This document shows positions 1 through 9,079 of a stretch of DNA of 64,000 bases, in pieces. The stretch comes from Streptobacillus notomytis (GTDB lineage Bacteria; Fusobacteriota; Fusobacteriia; Fusobacteriales; Leptotrichiaceae). The notes beneath the pieces are model-generated. The model did not search any database and was not told where the DNA came from. It was given only the letters and a program-made list of their open reading frames with translations. Within the stretch, counting starts at the first letter, position 1; the number at the start of each line of letters is the position of its first letter. Location: positions 42,640 through 106,639 of the forward strand of contig LJRV01000194.1 of assembly GCA_001612575.1 (NCBI GenBank). The letters run 5' to 3'. Made by a program: the position numbers and the translations under genes.

Positions 1-1
1 T

Positions 2-760
2 ATTATGGTTATTTTTGTTTGTTCGGTTGTAAATATAGAATATATAAATATATATATGTTTACAATAATATTACTAACAGTATTATTTTTATTGAGAAGA
101 GATGAATACTTTTATAAGGTTATTTACAATAAACTAATTAATAATATTAGTACTGTAGATAAATATCAAAGTATTAGAAAAAATAAGTACAAATTTTTAG
201 ATTGTGTTGGTAGAAATATTTATTTGACTATGGAATTAAAACGATATATGAAAATATATAAATTCCTTTTTCCTTCATTAATCCAATTGGTTATTTCTAG
301 TATAGTTATGTTAGGATTGTATTATAGCAGAGGTATTAATGCTAAGATGATTTTTATACTAATTATAAATTTTATTGTTGCTAATAATACTTTTGCAATA
401 ACGTCTTGGTCTTCAGAGAGTGATTATATTTATAAATTTTTTCCAATTTACAAATGGAAAATGATGATAAGTAAGATTATAGTGTCATCTATTATTCAAA
501 CTGTAGTGGTAACTATTTTATACAGTTTTTTTGTTTTATTTGGATACTTAGATAAAGAAACTGTTTACTATGGATATATTATTATATTTTTTTTAACGCC
601 AGTATATTCAGTTTTCGGTACTATATTAGATTTTTTAATGAAGAAGAAAGTTGATAAAACATCAGAGTTGTTATATGGTAACCTACCAAAAATATGTTTG
701 ATTTTAATATCTCAGATTAGTTCTAAATATTTTTGGATATTGATATTTGGGAAGAATTAG
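2..760 (+). CDS. ABC exporter permease-like membrane protein (5' partial)
   Basis: The frame is open to the left edge of the window, so the true start is probably outside. The ATG at position 5 has no room for a visible ribosome binding site. The product is strongly hydrophobic, with about six likely membrane segments (residues about 16-31, 88-106, 114-134, 155-180, 188-212 and 227-249, counted from the ATG at 5). No family motif is recognised. It ends 3 nt before an ABC ATPase gene, so it is most likely the membrane subunit of that exporter. Substrate unknown; small ABC-2 type exporters of this layout often handle peptides or drugs. The partner ATPase is interrupted, so the transporter may be dead. 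Confidence 0.6.
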   Translation: MMVIFVCSVVNIEYINIYMFTIILLTVLFLLRRDEYFYKVIYNKLINNISTVDKYQSIRKNKYKFLDCVGRNIYLTMELKRYMKIYKFLFPSLIQLVISSIVMLGLYYSRGINAKMIFILIINFIVANNTFAITSWSSESDYIYKFFPIYKWKMMISKIIVSSIIQTVVVTILYSFFVLFGYLDKETVYYGYIIIFFLTPVYSVFGTILDFLMKKKVDKTSELLYGNLPKICLILISQISSKYFWILIFGKN

Positions 761-763
761 TTA

Positions 764-1447
764 ATGATAGAAGTTAAAAGTATAAATAAATGTTATGATG
801 ATAGAACTATTTTAGAGGATATTTCATTTGATTTTAAAAATGGAAGTATCTACGCTTTAGTTGGAAAGAATGGAGAGGGGAAAACTTCTTTACTTAATGC
901 TATTTCGTCATCATTATATAGAGATTTTGGTAATGTTTTTATTGATGGATTTTTATCTAGATATAAGTTATTTTACATTCCTGATCGCAAAGATTATTTT
1001 TCTAATTACTATGTTAAGGAATATTTAACATTTATTAAAAAGATATATAATAGTGAGTTTGAGTTACAAGGATTAAATTTTGAATATTATGTAAATGTGT
1101 TTAAATTGAAAAATGATTTAGGGAAGTAAATAGGAGAATGTTCATTTGGAACAAAACAAAAAATATATATGTTAGGAGCTATAGTATCTGGAGTAACAAA
1201 TTTTATATTCGATGAACCTTTTAATGGAATAGATCGACTTGTTATTCATCCTATAAGAAATTTTTTTAGAAGTTTTATAAAACAAAAAAAGATGCTTTTA
1301 TATTCAACACATAGTTTGGATATTGCTGTTAATTTTTCAGATGAGATTTTGTTTTTGTATGATAAAAAGTTGACTTTGTATACGAAAAATAAGAGAGATT
1401 ATACTTCTGTATATGAGGAATTTGCTAAGCAAAGTAGTTTTTACTAA
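764..1447 (+). pseudogene. ABC transporter ATP-binding protein, interrupted by an in-frame TAA
   Basis: Residues 1-121 carry the Walker A motif GKNGEGKTS (about residues 34-42). The frame then meets TAA at 1127-1129 and continues open in the same frame. After the stop come a signature-like CSFGTKQK, Walker B and D-loop FIFDEPFNGID, and a switch histidine in STHSLD. Both halves together make one complete, short ABC ATPase of about 227 residues, so one base change (for example AAA to TAA) explains the break. No frameshift is needed. Downstream re-initiation at the ATG at 1169 would give a protein lacking Walker A. It pairs with the upstream permease. A base-call error or readthrough cannot be excluded. 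Confidence 0.85.
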
Positions 1448-1551
1448 TAAAGGAGGATACTAGCACCTGTTAAGTACATACTTAAAAAAAGAATTATTTA
1501 TTTAAATATTTCAAGCTATACTGCACAGTTGATGAGTATCCAAACTTTTTT
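1448..1551 (+). other. Non-coding stretch with an orphan Shine-Dalgarno, possible remnant
   Basis: A strong AAAGGAGG lies just after the ABC ATPase, but no ATG, GTG or TTG follows at a usable distance. From a CTG at 1467 a short frame reads LLSTYLKKELFI then stop, which resembles the start of an ABC-2 permease. This could be the decayed start of a third exporter gene. The match is short, so this is speculative. Nothing else is recognisable before the terminator. Confidence 0.3.
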
Positions 1552-1588
1552 AATACGTTCATGATTACACCATTGAACGTATTTTTTT
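1552..1588 (+). terminator. Rho-independent terminator after the ABC exporter
   Basis: A perfect 10-bp stem AATACGTTCA / TGAACGTATT with a 12-nt loop is followed by a run of seven T. It closes the exporter transcript before the glycogen genes. Confidence 0.85.
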
Positions 1589-1717
1589 ATTTCTTTTCTT
1601 GTTACATAAACCAATCTTGCTGATAATAGTTGCCTTTTCTTTATTTTAACTTTTTCATCAAAAGCCCTTATGTTATTTTTATTTAGTGTGTATAATTAAT
1701 ATAAAAAATAATATAGT

Positions 1718-1745
1718 TTGACTTTTCATGAATTTAAGTTATAAT
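1718..1745 (+). promoter_or_regulatory. Promoter for glgC-glgA
   Basis: TTGACT (1718-1723) and TATAAT (1740-1745) are separated by 16 bp. Predicted transcription starts near 1752. That leaves no room for a ribosome binding site before the ATG at 1759 and so supports the ATG at 1777 as the glgC start. Confidence 0.75.
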
Positions 1746-1776
1746 TTAATATATAGAAATGAAGGATGTGAAATTT

Positions 1777-3030
1777 ATGGAAGTATTAGCGATGATTTTG
1801 GCTGGTGGTCGTGGATCTAGGTTGGATATTCTTTCTGAAGAAAGAGTTAAGCCAAGTGTACCATTTGCTGGTAAATTTAGAATAATAGATTTTACACTTA
1901 GTAATTGTTCTAATTCGGGTATATATGATGTTGCATTACTAACTCAGTATTTGCCTTTATCATTAAATGAACATATAGGTTCAGGTAAACCATGGGATTT
2001 TGATAGAAGAGATTCTAGTATTACATTGTTACAACCACATGAAACTTTAAAAGGACAATCGTGGTATGAAGGAACTGCAGATGCTATAAGACAAAATTTA
2101 GCATTTATTAAAAATAAGTCACCTAAATATGTGTTGATTTTATCTGGGGATCATATATATAAGATGAATTATTTATGGATGTTAGAAGAACATAAGAAAA
2201 ATAATGCAGAATTAACTATAGCTGCAATTAATGTACCTTATGAAGAAGCATCAAGATTTGGTATTTTTGAGGTAGATGAAAATAATAAGATATTAAGTTT
2301 TGAAGAAAAACCAGAACATCCTAAGAGTAATTTTGCTTCCATGGGAATTTATATATTTAATACAGAAACATTGATTAAATATATTGAAGAAAGTGATATA
2401 CCAGATTTAGATTTTGGTAAACATATAATACCTAAATTAATAGAAGATCAAAGAGGGGTTTTTGTACACTACTATGATTCTTATTGGATGGATGTAGGAA
2501 CATATGATTCATATTTAGAAGCTAATTTAGATTTAATAAAAAAATCTGAAGAAATAGGTATAAATTTATATGATCCTAATTGGAAAATCTATACAAGAAG
2601 TGAAGATATGGCACCTGTAAGAATAGGTGTTACAGGAAGTGTTTTAAATTCATTAATTTGTAACGGTTGTAAAATTGAAGGTAGAGTTGAAAATTCAGTA
2701 TTAGGACCTGGTGTTACTATTAGAAAAGGAGCTACAGTTAGAAATAGTATAATATTTTCTAATACATATGTAGATGAAAATACACATTTAGACACAGTTA
2801 TACTAGATAAAAATGTATATATAGGTAAAAATTCATTAATAGGACATGGAGATGATTATAGTCCAAATATTGAAAAACCTGATTTATTATCTAAAGGAAT
2901 CAGTGTAATTGGAAAAAGTGCTAAATTAGGAAATAGTACAATAGTTGAAAGAAATGTTAGAATATTTTCTAAAGTTAACATGTTAAATGAGGCTAACTAT
3001 ATACATAGTGGAGCAACAATTAAGAAGTAG
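1777..3030 (+). CDS. glgC: Glucose-1-phosphate adenylyltransferase
   Basis: Makes ADP-glucose from ATP and glucose 1-phosphate, the committed step of bacterial glycogen synthesis. The N-terminal nucleotidyltransferase domain carries [10 protein letters not shown] at residues 7-16, followed by [17 protein letters not shown], and LSGDHIY near residue 125. The C-terminal hundred or so residues form a left-handed beta-helix with hexad repeats. Length (417 aa) is normal. I chose the ATG at 1777 rather than 1759 because GAAGGATGTG sits at the right distance and the promoter lies too close to the earlier ATG. It is followed 14 nt later by glgA. No glgB, glgP or glgD is present in the window. Confidence 0.95.
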   Translation: MEVLAMILAGGRGSRLDILSEERVKPSVPFAGKFRIIDFTLSNCSNSGIYDVALLTQYLPLSLNEHIGSGKPWDFDRRDSSITLLQPHETLKGQSWYEGTADAIRQNLAFIKNKSPKYVLILSGDHIYKMNYLWMLEEHKKNNAELTIAAINVPYEEASRFGIFEVDENNKILSFEEKPEHPKSNFASMGIYIFNTETLIKYIEESDIPDLDFGKHIIPKLIEDQRGVFVHYYDSYWMDVGTYDSYLEANLDLIKKSEEIGINLYDPNWKIYTRSEDMAPVRIGVTGSVLNSLICNGCKIEGRVENSVLGPGVTIRKGATVRNSIIFSNTYVDENTHLDTVILDKNVYIGKNSLIGHGDDYSPNIEKPDLLSKGISVIGKSAKLGNSTIVERNVRIFSKVNMLNEANYIHSGATIKK

Positions 3031-3044
3031 AGAATAGGAGTTAT

Positions 3045-4436
3045 ATGAAAATTGTATATGTAGCATCAGAAGTTTATCCTTTTTTTAAAACAGGAGGACT
3101 TGCAGATGTATTACAAGCATTACCTAAAAAAATGGAAAATTTAGGACATGATATCTCAGTTATTATGCCTAAATATGATAAAATTCCTTTGAAATTTTTA
3201 GAAAAAATGTATTTTGTAAGCACAACTGAAATAAATGGAGAAATATTTAATTTAGTTAAGTATAATAGTGATGATAAAATTAATTATTATTTCATAGAAA
3301 ATAGGACATTTTATGAAAGAGAAAGAGTATATGGTGATTTGGATGAAGATTATCAATATGCACTTTTTTGTGAAGCAACATTAATTTTTCTGAAGAATAT
3401 AGGATTGCGAGTTGATATTATACATTGTAATGATTGGCAAACTGGACCTTTATCATATTTTTTAAAAAATAGATATAAACATGATCCTTATTATTGGGAT
3501 ATGAGAGTAGTGTTTTCAATACATAATTTAATGTATCAAGGAAGATTTAATAATTATTCATTTGATAGATTAGGTTATTATAGAAATAGTAGTTTTTTAA
3601 ATTTTATGGAAATAGGAATTACTTTTGCAGATGTTGTAAACACTGTAAGCCCAAGTTATGCTGAAGAAATAAAGTATCCATATTTTGCAGAAGGTTTAGA
3701 ATGGTTAACATCATATAAACAAATTTATGGAATTTTAAATGGAATAGATTATGATATATATAATCCAGTGATAAATGATAAAATTATTAATTTCGATAGT
3801 GAAAATTTAGATAAAAAATTATTGAATAAAAGAAAAATTCAGGAAATATTTGATTTTAAACAAGACGGTACTTTATTTATCACATTAATTTCAAGATTAG
3901 TTGAAGGTAAAGGTTTAGATTTAGTATCATCAAGAATAGAAGAAATACTTAAAAATGATTCAGTGCAATTTGTAATACTTGGTTCAGGTTCTAAATATTA
4001 TGAGGATTATTATAAATATTTAGAATATAAATATCCTAAAAAATTTAAGGCATATATAGGATATTCAGAAGAAATAGCAGATTTATTATACGCTGGATCG
4101 GATCTATTTTTAATGCCTTCAAGATATGAACCATGTGGTCTATCACAAATGATAGCCATGAGATATGGTACGATACCTTTAGTTAGAGAAACTGGAGGAT
4201 TAAGAGATACAGTTAAAGCATATAATGAGTACACTGATGAAGGTAACGGATTTTCATTTACGAATTTTAATGCAGATGATATGTTAAATACTATAAGATA
4301 TGCAGAACATATATACTATGATAAAAAAGAAGTTTGGAATAAACTTGTTAAAAGAAATATGTTAATTAATAATTCATGGGACAGATCTGCTAAAGAATAT
4401 GAAAAATTATATGAAATAGCAAAAACAACAGCATAG
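3045..4436 (+). CDS. glgA: Glycogen synthase (ADP-glucose)
   Basis: GT5 glucosyltransferase that transfers glucose from ADP-glucose to the growing alpha-1,4-glucan. The KTGGLADV motif at residues 15-22 binds the ADP-glucose diphosphate. HNLMYQG and the C-terminal SRYEPCGLSQMIAMRYG block, which carries the GT-B acidic catalytic and donor site, are intact. Length 463 aa fits the family. It forms a two-gene operon with glgC and is followed directly by a terminator, so the branching enzyme and phosphorylase must be elsewhere or missing. Confidence 0.95.
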   Translation: MKIVYVASEVYPFFKTGGLADVLQALPKKMENLGHDISVIMPKYDKIPLKFLEKMYFVSTTEINGEIFNLVKYNSDDKINYYFIENRTFYERERVYGDLDEDYQYALFCEATLIFLKNIGLRVDIIHCNDWQTGPLSYFLKNRYKHDPYYWDMRVVFSIHNLMYQGRFNNYSFDRLGYYRNSSFLNFMEIGITFADVVNTVSPSYAEEIKYPYFAEGLEWLTSYKQIYGILNGIDYDIYNPVINDKIINFDSENLDKKLLNKRKIQEIFDFKQDGTLFITLISRLVEGKGLDLVSSRIEEILKNDSVQFVILGSGSKYYEDYYKYLEYKYPKKFKAYIGYSEEIADLLYAGSDLFLMPSRYEPCGLSQMIAMRYGTIPLVRETGGLRDTVKAYNEYTDEGNGFSFTNFNADDMLNTIRYAEHIYYDKKEVWNKLVKRNMLINNSWDRSAKEYEKLYEIAKTTA

Positions 4437-4442
4437 TGTGAA

Positions 4443-4471
4443 ACGCTCTTAATTTTATTAAGAGTGTTTTT
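4443..4471 (+). terminator. Terminator after glgA
   Basis: Stem ACGCTCTTAA / TTAAGAGTGT (one G-U pair) with a 5-nt loop, ending in TTTTT. Confidence 0.85.
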
Positions 4472-4487
4472 AAAGTAAAGGAGTAAA

Positions 4488-5174
4488 ATGTATAAAATAT
4501 TATTATTTGATTTAGATAATACATTACTTGATTTTGATAAAGCAGAAGATAATGCTTTAAATGAAATTTTTATTGGAGAAGGAGTTAAAAATATTGAAGA
4601 ATTTAAATCGTTATATAAAATAGAAAATAAAAAAATATGGAAAAAATTAGAAAAAAATTCAATTTATTTTGAAGAATTAATTAAAACTAGATTTTCTATA
4701 GTATTTAATCATTTTGGCATAGAAAAAGATGGAAAAGAATGATCTGAAAAATATTCTAAAATATTAGGAAAGCAAGGAATAGAAATAGATGGGGCTAGTA
4801 AGTTATTAGAAAAATTATACAGAAGATATAATATTTATGCAGCGACTAATGGATTAACAGAAATACAAAATAATAGATTAAATAATTTGAATATTAAAAA
4901 ATACATTAAAAAAGTATATATATCTCAATAAATTGGAAAAAATAAACCATCTAAGGAATTTTTTGAGATTATAGAAAAAGATTTGGGGTTTAATAAAAAT
5001 GAAGTCTTGATGATAGGAGATAGTTTAAGTTCTGATATATTGGGAGCTAATAACTATGGTATAGATTCTATATGGTTTAATAGACTGGGAAAATGTAATG
5101 ATACTTTCATAAAACCTACATATTATGCAAGTGATTTTGAAGATATTTTAGAAATCTTAAATTATTGTAAGTAG
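4488..5174 (+). pseudogene. HAD-family phosphatase (YjjG-like), two in-frame stops
   Basis: One reading frame, with no frameshift, spans a complete haloacid-dehalogenase hydrolase of about 228 codons. It begins with motif I, LLFDLDNTLLDF, and includes a YAATNG-like motif II region. Near the end, KPSKEFF supplies the motif III lysine and VLMIGDSLSSDI is motif IV. The frame is broken by TGA at 4740-4742 and TAA at 4929-4931. The second stop falls where relatives usually have Glu (SQ-stop-IGKNKPS). YjjG-type enzymes dephosphorylate non-canonical pyrimidine nucleotides; the subfamily assignment is inferred. Sequence between the stops is well preserved, so inactivation looks recent. Confidence 0.85.
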
Positions 5175-5193
5175 TGTAAAAATATGATATAAT
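5165..5193 (+). promoter_or_regulatory. Promoter for acpP operon
   Basis: TTGTAA (5165-5170), a 17-bp spacer and TATAAT (5188-5193) with an extended -10 (TGA before TATAAT). It overlaps the end of the broken HAD gene. Confidence 0.65.
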
Positions 5194-5220
5194 AAAGCAT
5201 TAAACTTGAAAGGAAAAAGT

Positions 5221-5451
5221 ATGTTTGAAGAAGTAAAAGAAATAATATTAGATCAATTAGATATTGAAAGTGAAGATATAACACTTGAATCGAAAATAGT
5301 TGAAGATTTTGGAGCAGATTCATTAGATTTAATTGAATTATCTTCAACTATAGGAGAAAAATATGGATTTGAAATTACAAAAGAGGAAATAAAAGATATA
5401 AAAACAGTAAATGATTTAATTAAAATTATTGAGGAGAAAAGAGTAAAATAA
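5221..5451 (+). CDS. acpP: Acyl carrier protein
   Basis: Small acidic carrier for fatty-acid synthesis. Ser34 in GADSLDLIEL is the site of phosphopantetheine attachment. Length is 76 aa. The ATG at 5221 is preceded by AAAGGAAAAAGT; an upstream in-frame TTG at 5206 overlaps this ribosome binding site and is rejected. It heads a tight group with rnc, coaD, radA and disA. The acpP-rnc pairing is common in bacteria, and coaD nearby fits because CoA donates the phosphopantetheine arm. Confidence 0.95.
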   Translation: MFEEVKEIILDQLDIESEDITLESKIVEDFGADSLDLIELSSTIGEKYGFEITKEEIKDIKTVNDLIKIIEEKRVK

Positions 5452-5452
5452 C

Positions 5453-6154
5453 ATGAAAAAAATGGATTTTGAAGAATTGATGTCCAAAATAAATTATACT
5501 TTTAAAAATAAAAAGCTGCTTTTAGAAGCTTTAACTCATAGTTCATATGTAAATGAACATAATTCTCCTAATATTAAAGATAATGAAAGATTAGAATTTT
5601 TAGGAGATTCTGTAATGGATTTAATTACAACAGAATACATATATAAAAATAATTTGAAAAGTAGTGAAGGAGAATTATCTAAAATAAAAAGTCAGATTAT
5701 TAGTGAAATGGTATTTTCAACTATTTCAAGAGAACTTAATTTAGGTAATTATATCTTTTTAAGCAATGGTGAAAATATGTCAGGTGGTAGAGAGAGAAAT
5801 TCTGTATTAGGTGATGTATTTGAAGCAATGGTAGGTGCAATATATCTTGATTCAGATTATGCTACAACTAGAGAAGTTGTTTTAAGATTATTAGAATCTA
5901 AAATTAATAACCTTGATAAAATTGAATGGGTTTCAGATTATAAATCAGCACTGCAGGAAATTACACAATTAAAGTACAAAGTAACACCTATATATAGCGT
6001 ATTAAGTGAGCTAGGACCAGATCATGATAAAACTTTTGAAATAGAAGTAAGAATTGAGGAAAGAATATATGGTAAAGGTATAGCTAAAAGTAAAAAAATG
6101 GCAGAAAAAATTGCGGCAAGACAGGCTATAGAGAAATTAAATAAGGAGCAATAG
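5453..6154 (+). CDS. rnc: Ribonuclease III
   Basis: Double-strand-specific endoribonuclease for rRNA and mRNA processing. The family signature NERLEFLGDSVMDL lies at residues 44-57 and holds the catalytic acidic residues. A second acidic cluster, GDVFEAMVGAIYLD, lies near residue 125. A C-terminal double-stranded RNA-binding domain (about 160-230) ends with KKMAEKIAARQAIEKL. Length 233 aa is typical. It starts one base after acpP ends, so translation is probably coupled. Confidence 0.95.
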   Translation: MKKMDFEELMSKINYTFKNKKLLLEALTHSSYVNEHNSPNIKDNERLEFLGDSVMDLITTEYIYKNNLKSSEGELSKIKSQIISEMVFSTISRELNLGNYIFLSNGENMSGGRERNSVLGDVFEAMVGAIYLDSDYATTREVVLRLLESKINNLDKIEWVSDYKSALQEITQLKYKVTPIYSVLSELGPDHDKTFEIEVRIEERIYGKGIAKSKKMAEKIAARQAIEKLNKEQ

Positions 6155-6661
6155 ATGAATATTAAGGTTATTTATCCAGGAAGTTTTGATCCTATTACAA
6201 AAGGTCATTTAGATATTATAAAAAGAAGCTCTAAGTTATTTGATGAATTGGTAATAGGAGTTTTCATAAATTCGTCTAAAAATCAATGGTTTAGTATAGA
6301 TGAAAGAGTTAAATTGATAGAAAAAGTTTTAAAAGAGGAAAATATTAATAATGCTAAAGTAGTTAAGTTTTCTGGTTTGCTAGTCCAATATATGAAAAAT
6401 GAAAACATTGATATTTTAGTTAGAGGATTAAGAGCAGTATCAGATTATGAATATGAACTTCAAGTTACATTAACAAATGAGGCATTAGCTTCTAAACCTT
6501 TCGAAACGATATTTCTAACAGCTTCTAGAGAGTATCTTTATTTAAGTTCTAGTATAGTAAAAGAAGTTGCATTAAATGGTGGAGAATTATCAGGATTTGT
6601 ACCAAATGTTATTATTTCAGATATCAATGAAAAGGTAAATACGATAAAAAATGGCGAGTAA
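6155..6661 (+). CDS. coaD: Phosphopantetheine adenylyltransferase
   Basis: Converts 4'-phosphopantetheine and ATP to dephospho-CoA. The nucleotidyltransferase motif YPGSFDPITKGH is at residues 7-18 (TxGH type). LVRGLRAVSDYEYE and the C-terminal LSSSIVKEVA complete the active site. Length 168 aa is normal. The start directly follows the rnc stop, and the 3' end overlaps radA by 11 nt. The coaBC gene for earlier steps of the same pathway is at 52.8 kb. Confidence 0.95.
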   Translation: MNIKVIYPGSFDPITKGHLDIIKRSSKLFDELVIGVFINSSKNQWFSIDERVKLIEKVLKEENINNAKVVKFSGLLVQYMKNENIDILVRGLRAVSDYEYELQVTLTNEALASKPFETIFLTASREYLYLSSSIVKEVALNGGELSGFVPNVIISDINEKVNTIKNGE

Positions 6662-7997
6662 AAAAGTTAGATATGTTTGTACAGAATGTGGGAATACAAC
6701 TTTAAAATGGATTGGAAAATGTCCATCATGTGAAAGTTGGGGTACTATAGAGGAAGAATTAGAAATAAAAGTTCCTGCAATGAAAGCAAATAGAAATATA
6801 GATTTAACAAGTATAAATAATATAAAATTTGAAAAAGAATTTAGAATAAAAACTAAATTTTCAGAATTTGATAGAGTTCTTGGAGGAGGATTAACACAAG
6901 GGGAAGTTGTATTAATTACAGGTAATCCTGGTATAGGTAAATCAACTTTTTTATTACAATTATCTAATGAGTATGCTAAAGATAATAAGGTGTTATATAT
7001 CTCAGGTGAAGAATCTACAAAGCAGATAAAAGAAAGAGCTATGAGAATAGGGGTTAATTCTAAATCGATATTTTTATTAAGTGAAACAAATTTAGAAAAT
7101 ATTGAGGTTGCAATTAATAGTTCAAAACCTAAAGTTGTAATAATAGATTCAGTACAAACAATATATTCAGAATTAGTATCTTCAGTTCCTGGATCAGTAT
7201 CTCAAATAAGAGATTGTTCACTAAAACTAATAGATATAGCTAAAACAAATGATATTTCTTTTTATATGGTTGGGCATGTAACTAAAGATGGTAAATTAGC
7301 AGGACCCAAATTGTTAGAACACATGGTTGATGCTGTTCTTTCTTTTGAAGGTGATGAAAATAATTATTATAGGATAATAAGAAGTATAAAAAACAGATAT
7401 GGTTCTACAAATGAAATATCAATTTTTGATATGAAAGAAGACGGTATAGATGAAATAAAAAATCCTTCTGAGTTTTTTATATCCGAAAGAGATGAGAAAA
7501 ATGTTGGAAGTATCATAACAACATCAATAGAAGGTTCAAGGGTTATATTATTTGAAATACAAACTTTGGCAATTCCACTTAAATTTGGACTGCCTAAAAG
7601 AATTATTGAAGGATATGATAGAAATAGAATAGAAATACTACTTGCAGTATTATCGAAAACTCTATCTTTAGATTTAGGTAATAATGATATTTATTTAAAT
7701 ATACCAGGAGGAATACAACTTAAAGATCAAGCTGCTGATTTAGCAATAGTTCTTTCTTTTATATCAACCATAAAAAATTTACAAATTAGTCAAAAAATTG
7801 CTGCTATAGGCGAAATAGGATTAAGAGGTGAAATAAGAAAAGTATCTTTTATAAAAAAGAGAATAAAAGAATTGGAAAAATTAGGATTTAAAGGAGTATA
7901 TATTCCTAAAGCACATCAATTAGAACTTGATAATTTTGAAACTGAATTAAAATTAAGCTATATAAATAATATTAGTGAATTAGTAGAAAGGTTGTGA
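6651..7997 (+). CDS. radA: DNA repair protein RadA
   Basis: RecA-like branch-migration ATPase for recombination intermediates. An N-terminal four-cysteine zinc finger uses C10, C13, C24 and C27. Walker A GNPGIGKST begins at residue 91. The RadA-specific KNRYGS motif is near residue 247. The C-terminal third is the Lon-protease-like domain (IPGGIQLKDQAADLAIVLS). Length 448 aa. It overlaps coaD by 11 nt and is followed 7 nt later by disA; radA and disA are a known conserved pair that links repair to c-di-AMP signalling. Confidence 0.95.
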   Translation: MASKKVRYVCTECGNTTLKWIGKCPSCESWGTIEEELEIKVPAMKANRNIDLTSINNIKFEKEFRIKTKFSEFDRVLGGGLTQGEVVLITGNPGIGKSTFLLQLSNEYAKDNKVLYISGEESTKQIKERAMRIGVNSKSIFLLSETNLENIEVAINSSKPKVVIIDSVQTIYSELVSSVPGSVSQIRDCSLKLIDIAKTNDISFYMVGHVTKDGKLAGPKLLEHMVDAVLSFEGDENNYYRIIRSIKNRYGSTNEISIFDMKEDGIDEIKNPSEFFISERDEKNVGSIITTSIEGSRVILFEIQTLAIPLKFGLPKRIIEGYDRNRIEILLAVLSKTLSLDLGNNDIYLNIPGGIQLKDQAADLAIVLSFISTIKNLQISQKIAAIGEIGLRGEIRKVSFIKKRIKELEKLGFKGVYIPKAHQLELDNFETELKLSYINNISELVERL

Positions 7998-8004
7998 TTA
8001 GTCT

Positions 8005-9054
8005 ATGATAAATAAAGAAGAGAAAGTGTATGAACAAATATTTAAAATAATGGCACCAGGTCAACCTTTAAGGACTGCTATAGAAAAAATACAAGAAGCA
8101 TCTTTAGGTGGATTGATAATTTTGGGTTCACTTGAAGATATGGAAAAATATGTAGATGGTGGATTTAGATTAGATACAACTTTCACTCCTCAGAAAGTTT
8201 ATGAACTTGCTAAAATGGATGGGGCAATATTAATTTCTGAGGATTTAAAAATAATTCATGGAGCTAATATACAATTACAACCTGATAAAAATATAGAAAC
8301 TACTGAAAGTGGAACAAGACATAGAACAGCTGATAGAATTGCAAAGCTTACGGGTAATATTGTTATAACTATTTCTGAAAGAAGAAAAAGAATTACTGTT
8401 TCAAAAGGTCAATTTAAACGTACGCTAGAATTGATAGGAGATTTATTAATTAAATCATCACAGGCTATAATGTCACTTGAAAAATATGCTGTTTCAGTAA
8501 ATAAATACTTAGTAAATTTAACAATATCTGAATTTGAAAATACTGTATTACTTGAAGAAGTAATTTCTGGATTAAGATATTTTTGTTTAATGTTTACTAT
8601 GGATAAAGAAGTTAGACAATATATAATGGAGCTTGGAACAGAAGGACGTTTAGTTGAGTTACAACATAATGAAATAATGGCAAATCAAAAAAATAGCTTA
8701 ATAGATTTTATTAAAGATTATAGTAAGAAAAATAAAAGTGCAGAAAAAATATTTTCAGATTTAATGGAATTATCTAAAGAAGATATTAGAGATGATTCTA
8801 AACTTGCTAAAGTTCTTGGATATGATTTAAAACAAGATCTTATTGATGGAAATCTATTTCCTAAAGGTTATAGAATACTTAATACGGCTAATAAATTAAC
8901 TAAAAAAGATGTTGAAAATCTTGTAGAGCATTTTAAAAATCTAAACAATTTATTAAATGCAGATTATGATGAAATATATAGTATAAAAGGTATGGGTAAA
9001 TTTAAAACAGAAAGAGTTTTAAGGCTTAGAGAAAGATATAGACATTTATTATAA
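8005..9054 (+). CDS. disA: Diadenylate cyclase DisA
   Basis: Scans DNA for branched structures and makes c-di-AMP from two ATP. The DAC domain has the catalytic DGA at residues 72-74 (MDGAILIS) and GTRHRTADR at 103-111. The C-terminal domain has the helix-hairpin-helix motif IKGMGKFKTERVLRLRERY. Length 349 aa is typical. It is the last gene of the acpP-radA run and ends at a terminator shared with convergent yebC. The DisA form rather than only CdaA suggests damage-linked control of c-di-AMP. Confidence 0.95.
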   Translation: MINKEEKVYEQIFKIMAPGQPLRTAIEKIQEASLGGLIILGSLEDMEKYVDGGFRLDTTFTPQKVYELAKMDGAILISEDLKIIHGANIQLQPDKNIETTESGTRHRTADRIAKLTGNIVITISERRKRITVSKGQFKRTLELIGDLLIKSSQAIMSLEKYAVSVNKYLVNLTISEFENTVLLEEVISGLRYFCLMFTMDKEVRQYIMELGTEGRLVELQHNEIMANQKNSLIDFIKDYSKKNKSAEKIFSDLMELSKEDIRDDSKLAKVLGYDLKQDLIDGNLFPKGYRILNTANKLTKKDVENLVEHFKNLNNLLNADYDEIYSIKGMGKFKTERVLRLRERYRHLL

Positions 9055-9056
9055 AA

Positions 9057-9079
9057 AAAACGACGTTAGTCGTTTTTTT
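9057..9079. terminator. Bidirectional terminator between disA and yebC
   Basis: AAAACGAC / GTCGTTTT with a GTTA loop, A-run on the left and T-run on the right. It serves both convergent genes; the stop codon of yebC lies in its T-run. Confidence 0.85.

Noticed and set aside
4740..4742. TGA read as tryptophan (alternative genetic code)
   Set aside because: Several certain genes, such as radA, ribF and the 143-aa membrane protein, end at TGA, and other broken genes carry TAA and TAG, so TGA reassignment does not explain the pattern.
4911..4982. Second half of the HAD gene as a separate small gene starting near 4983
   Set aside because: The in-frame sequence before it carries HAD motif III (KPSKEFF), and there is no ribosome binding site, so it is the tail of the broken gene.
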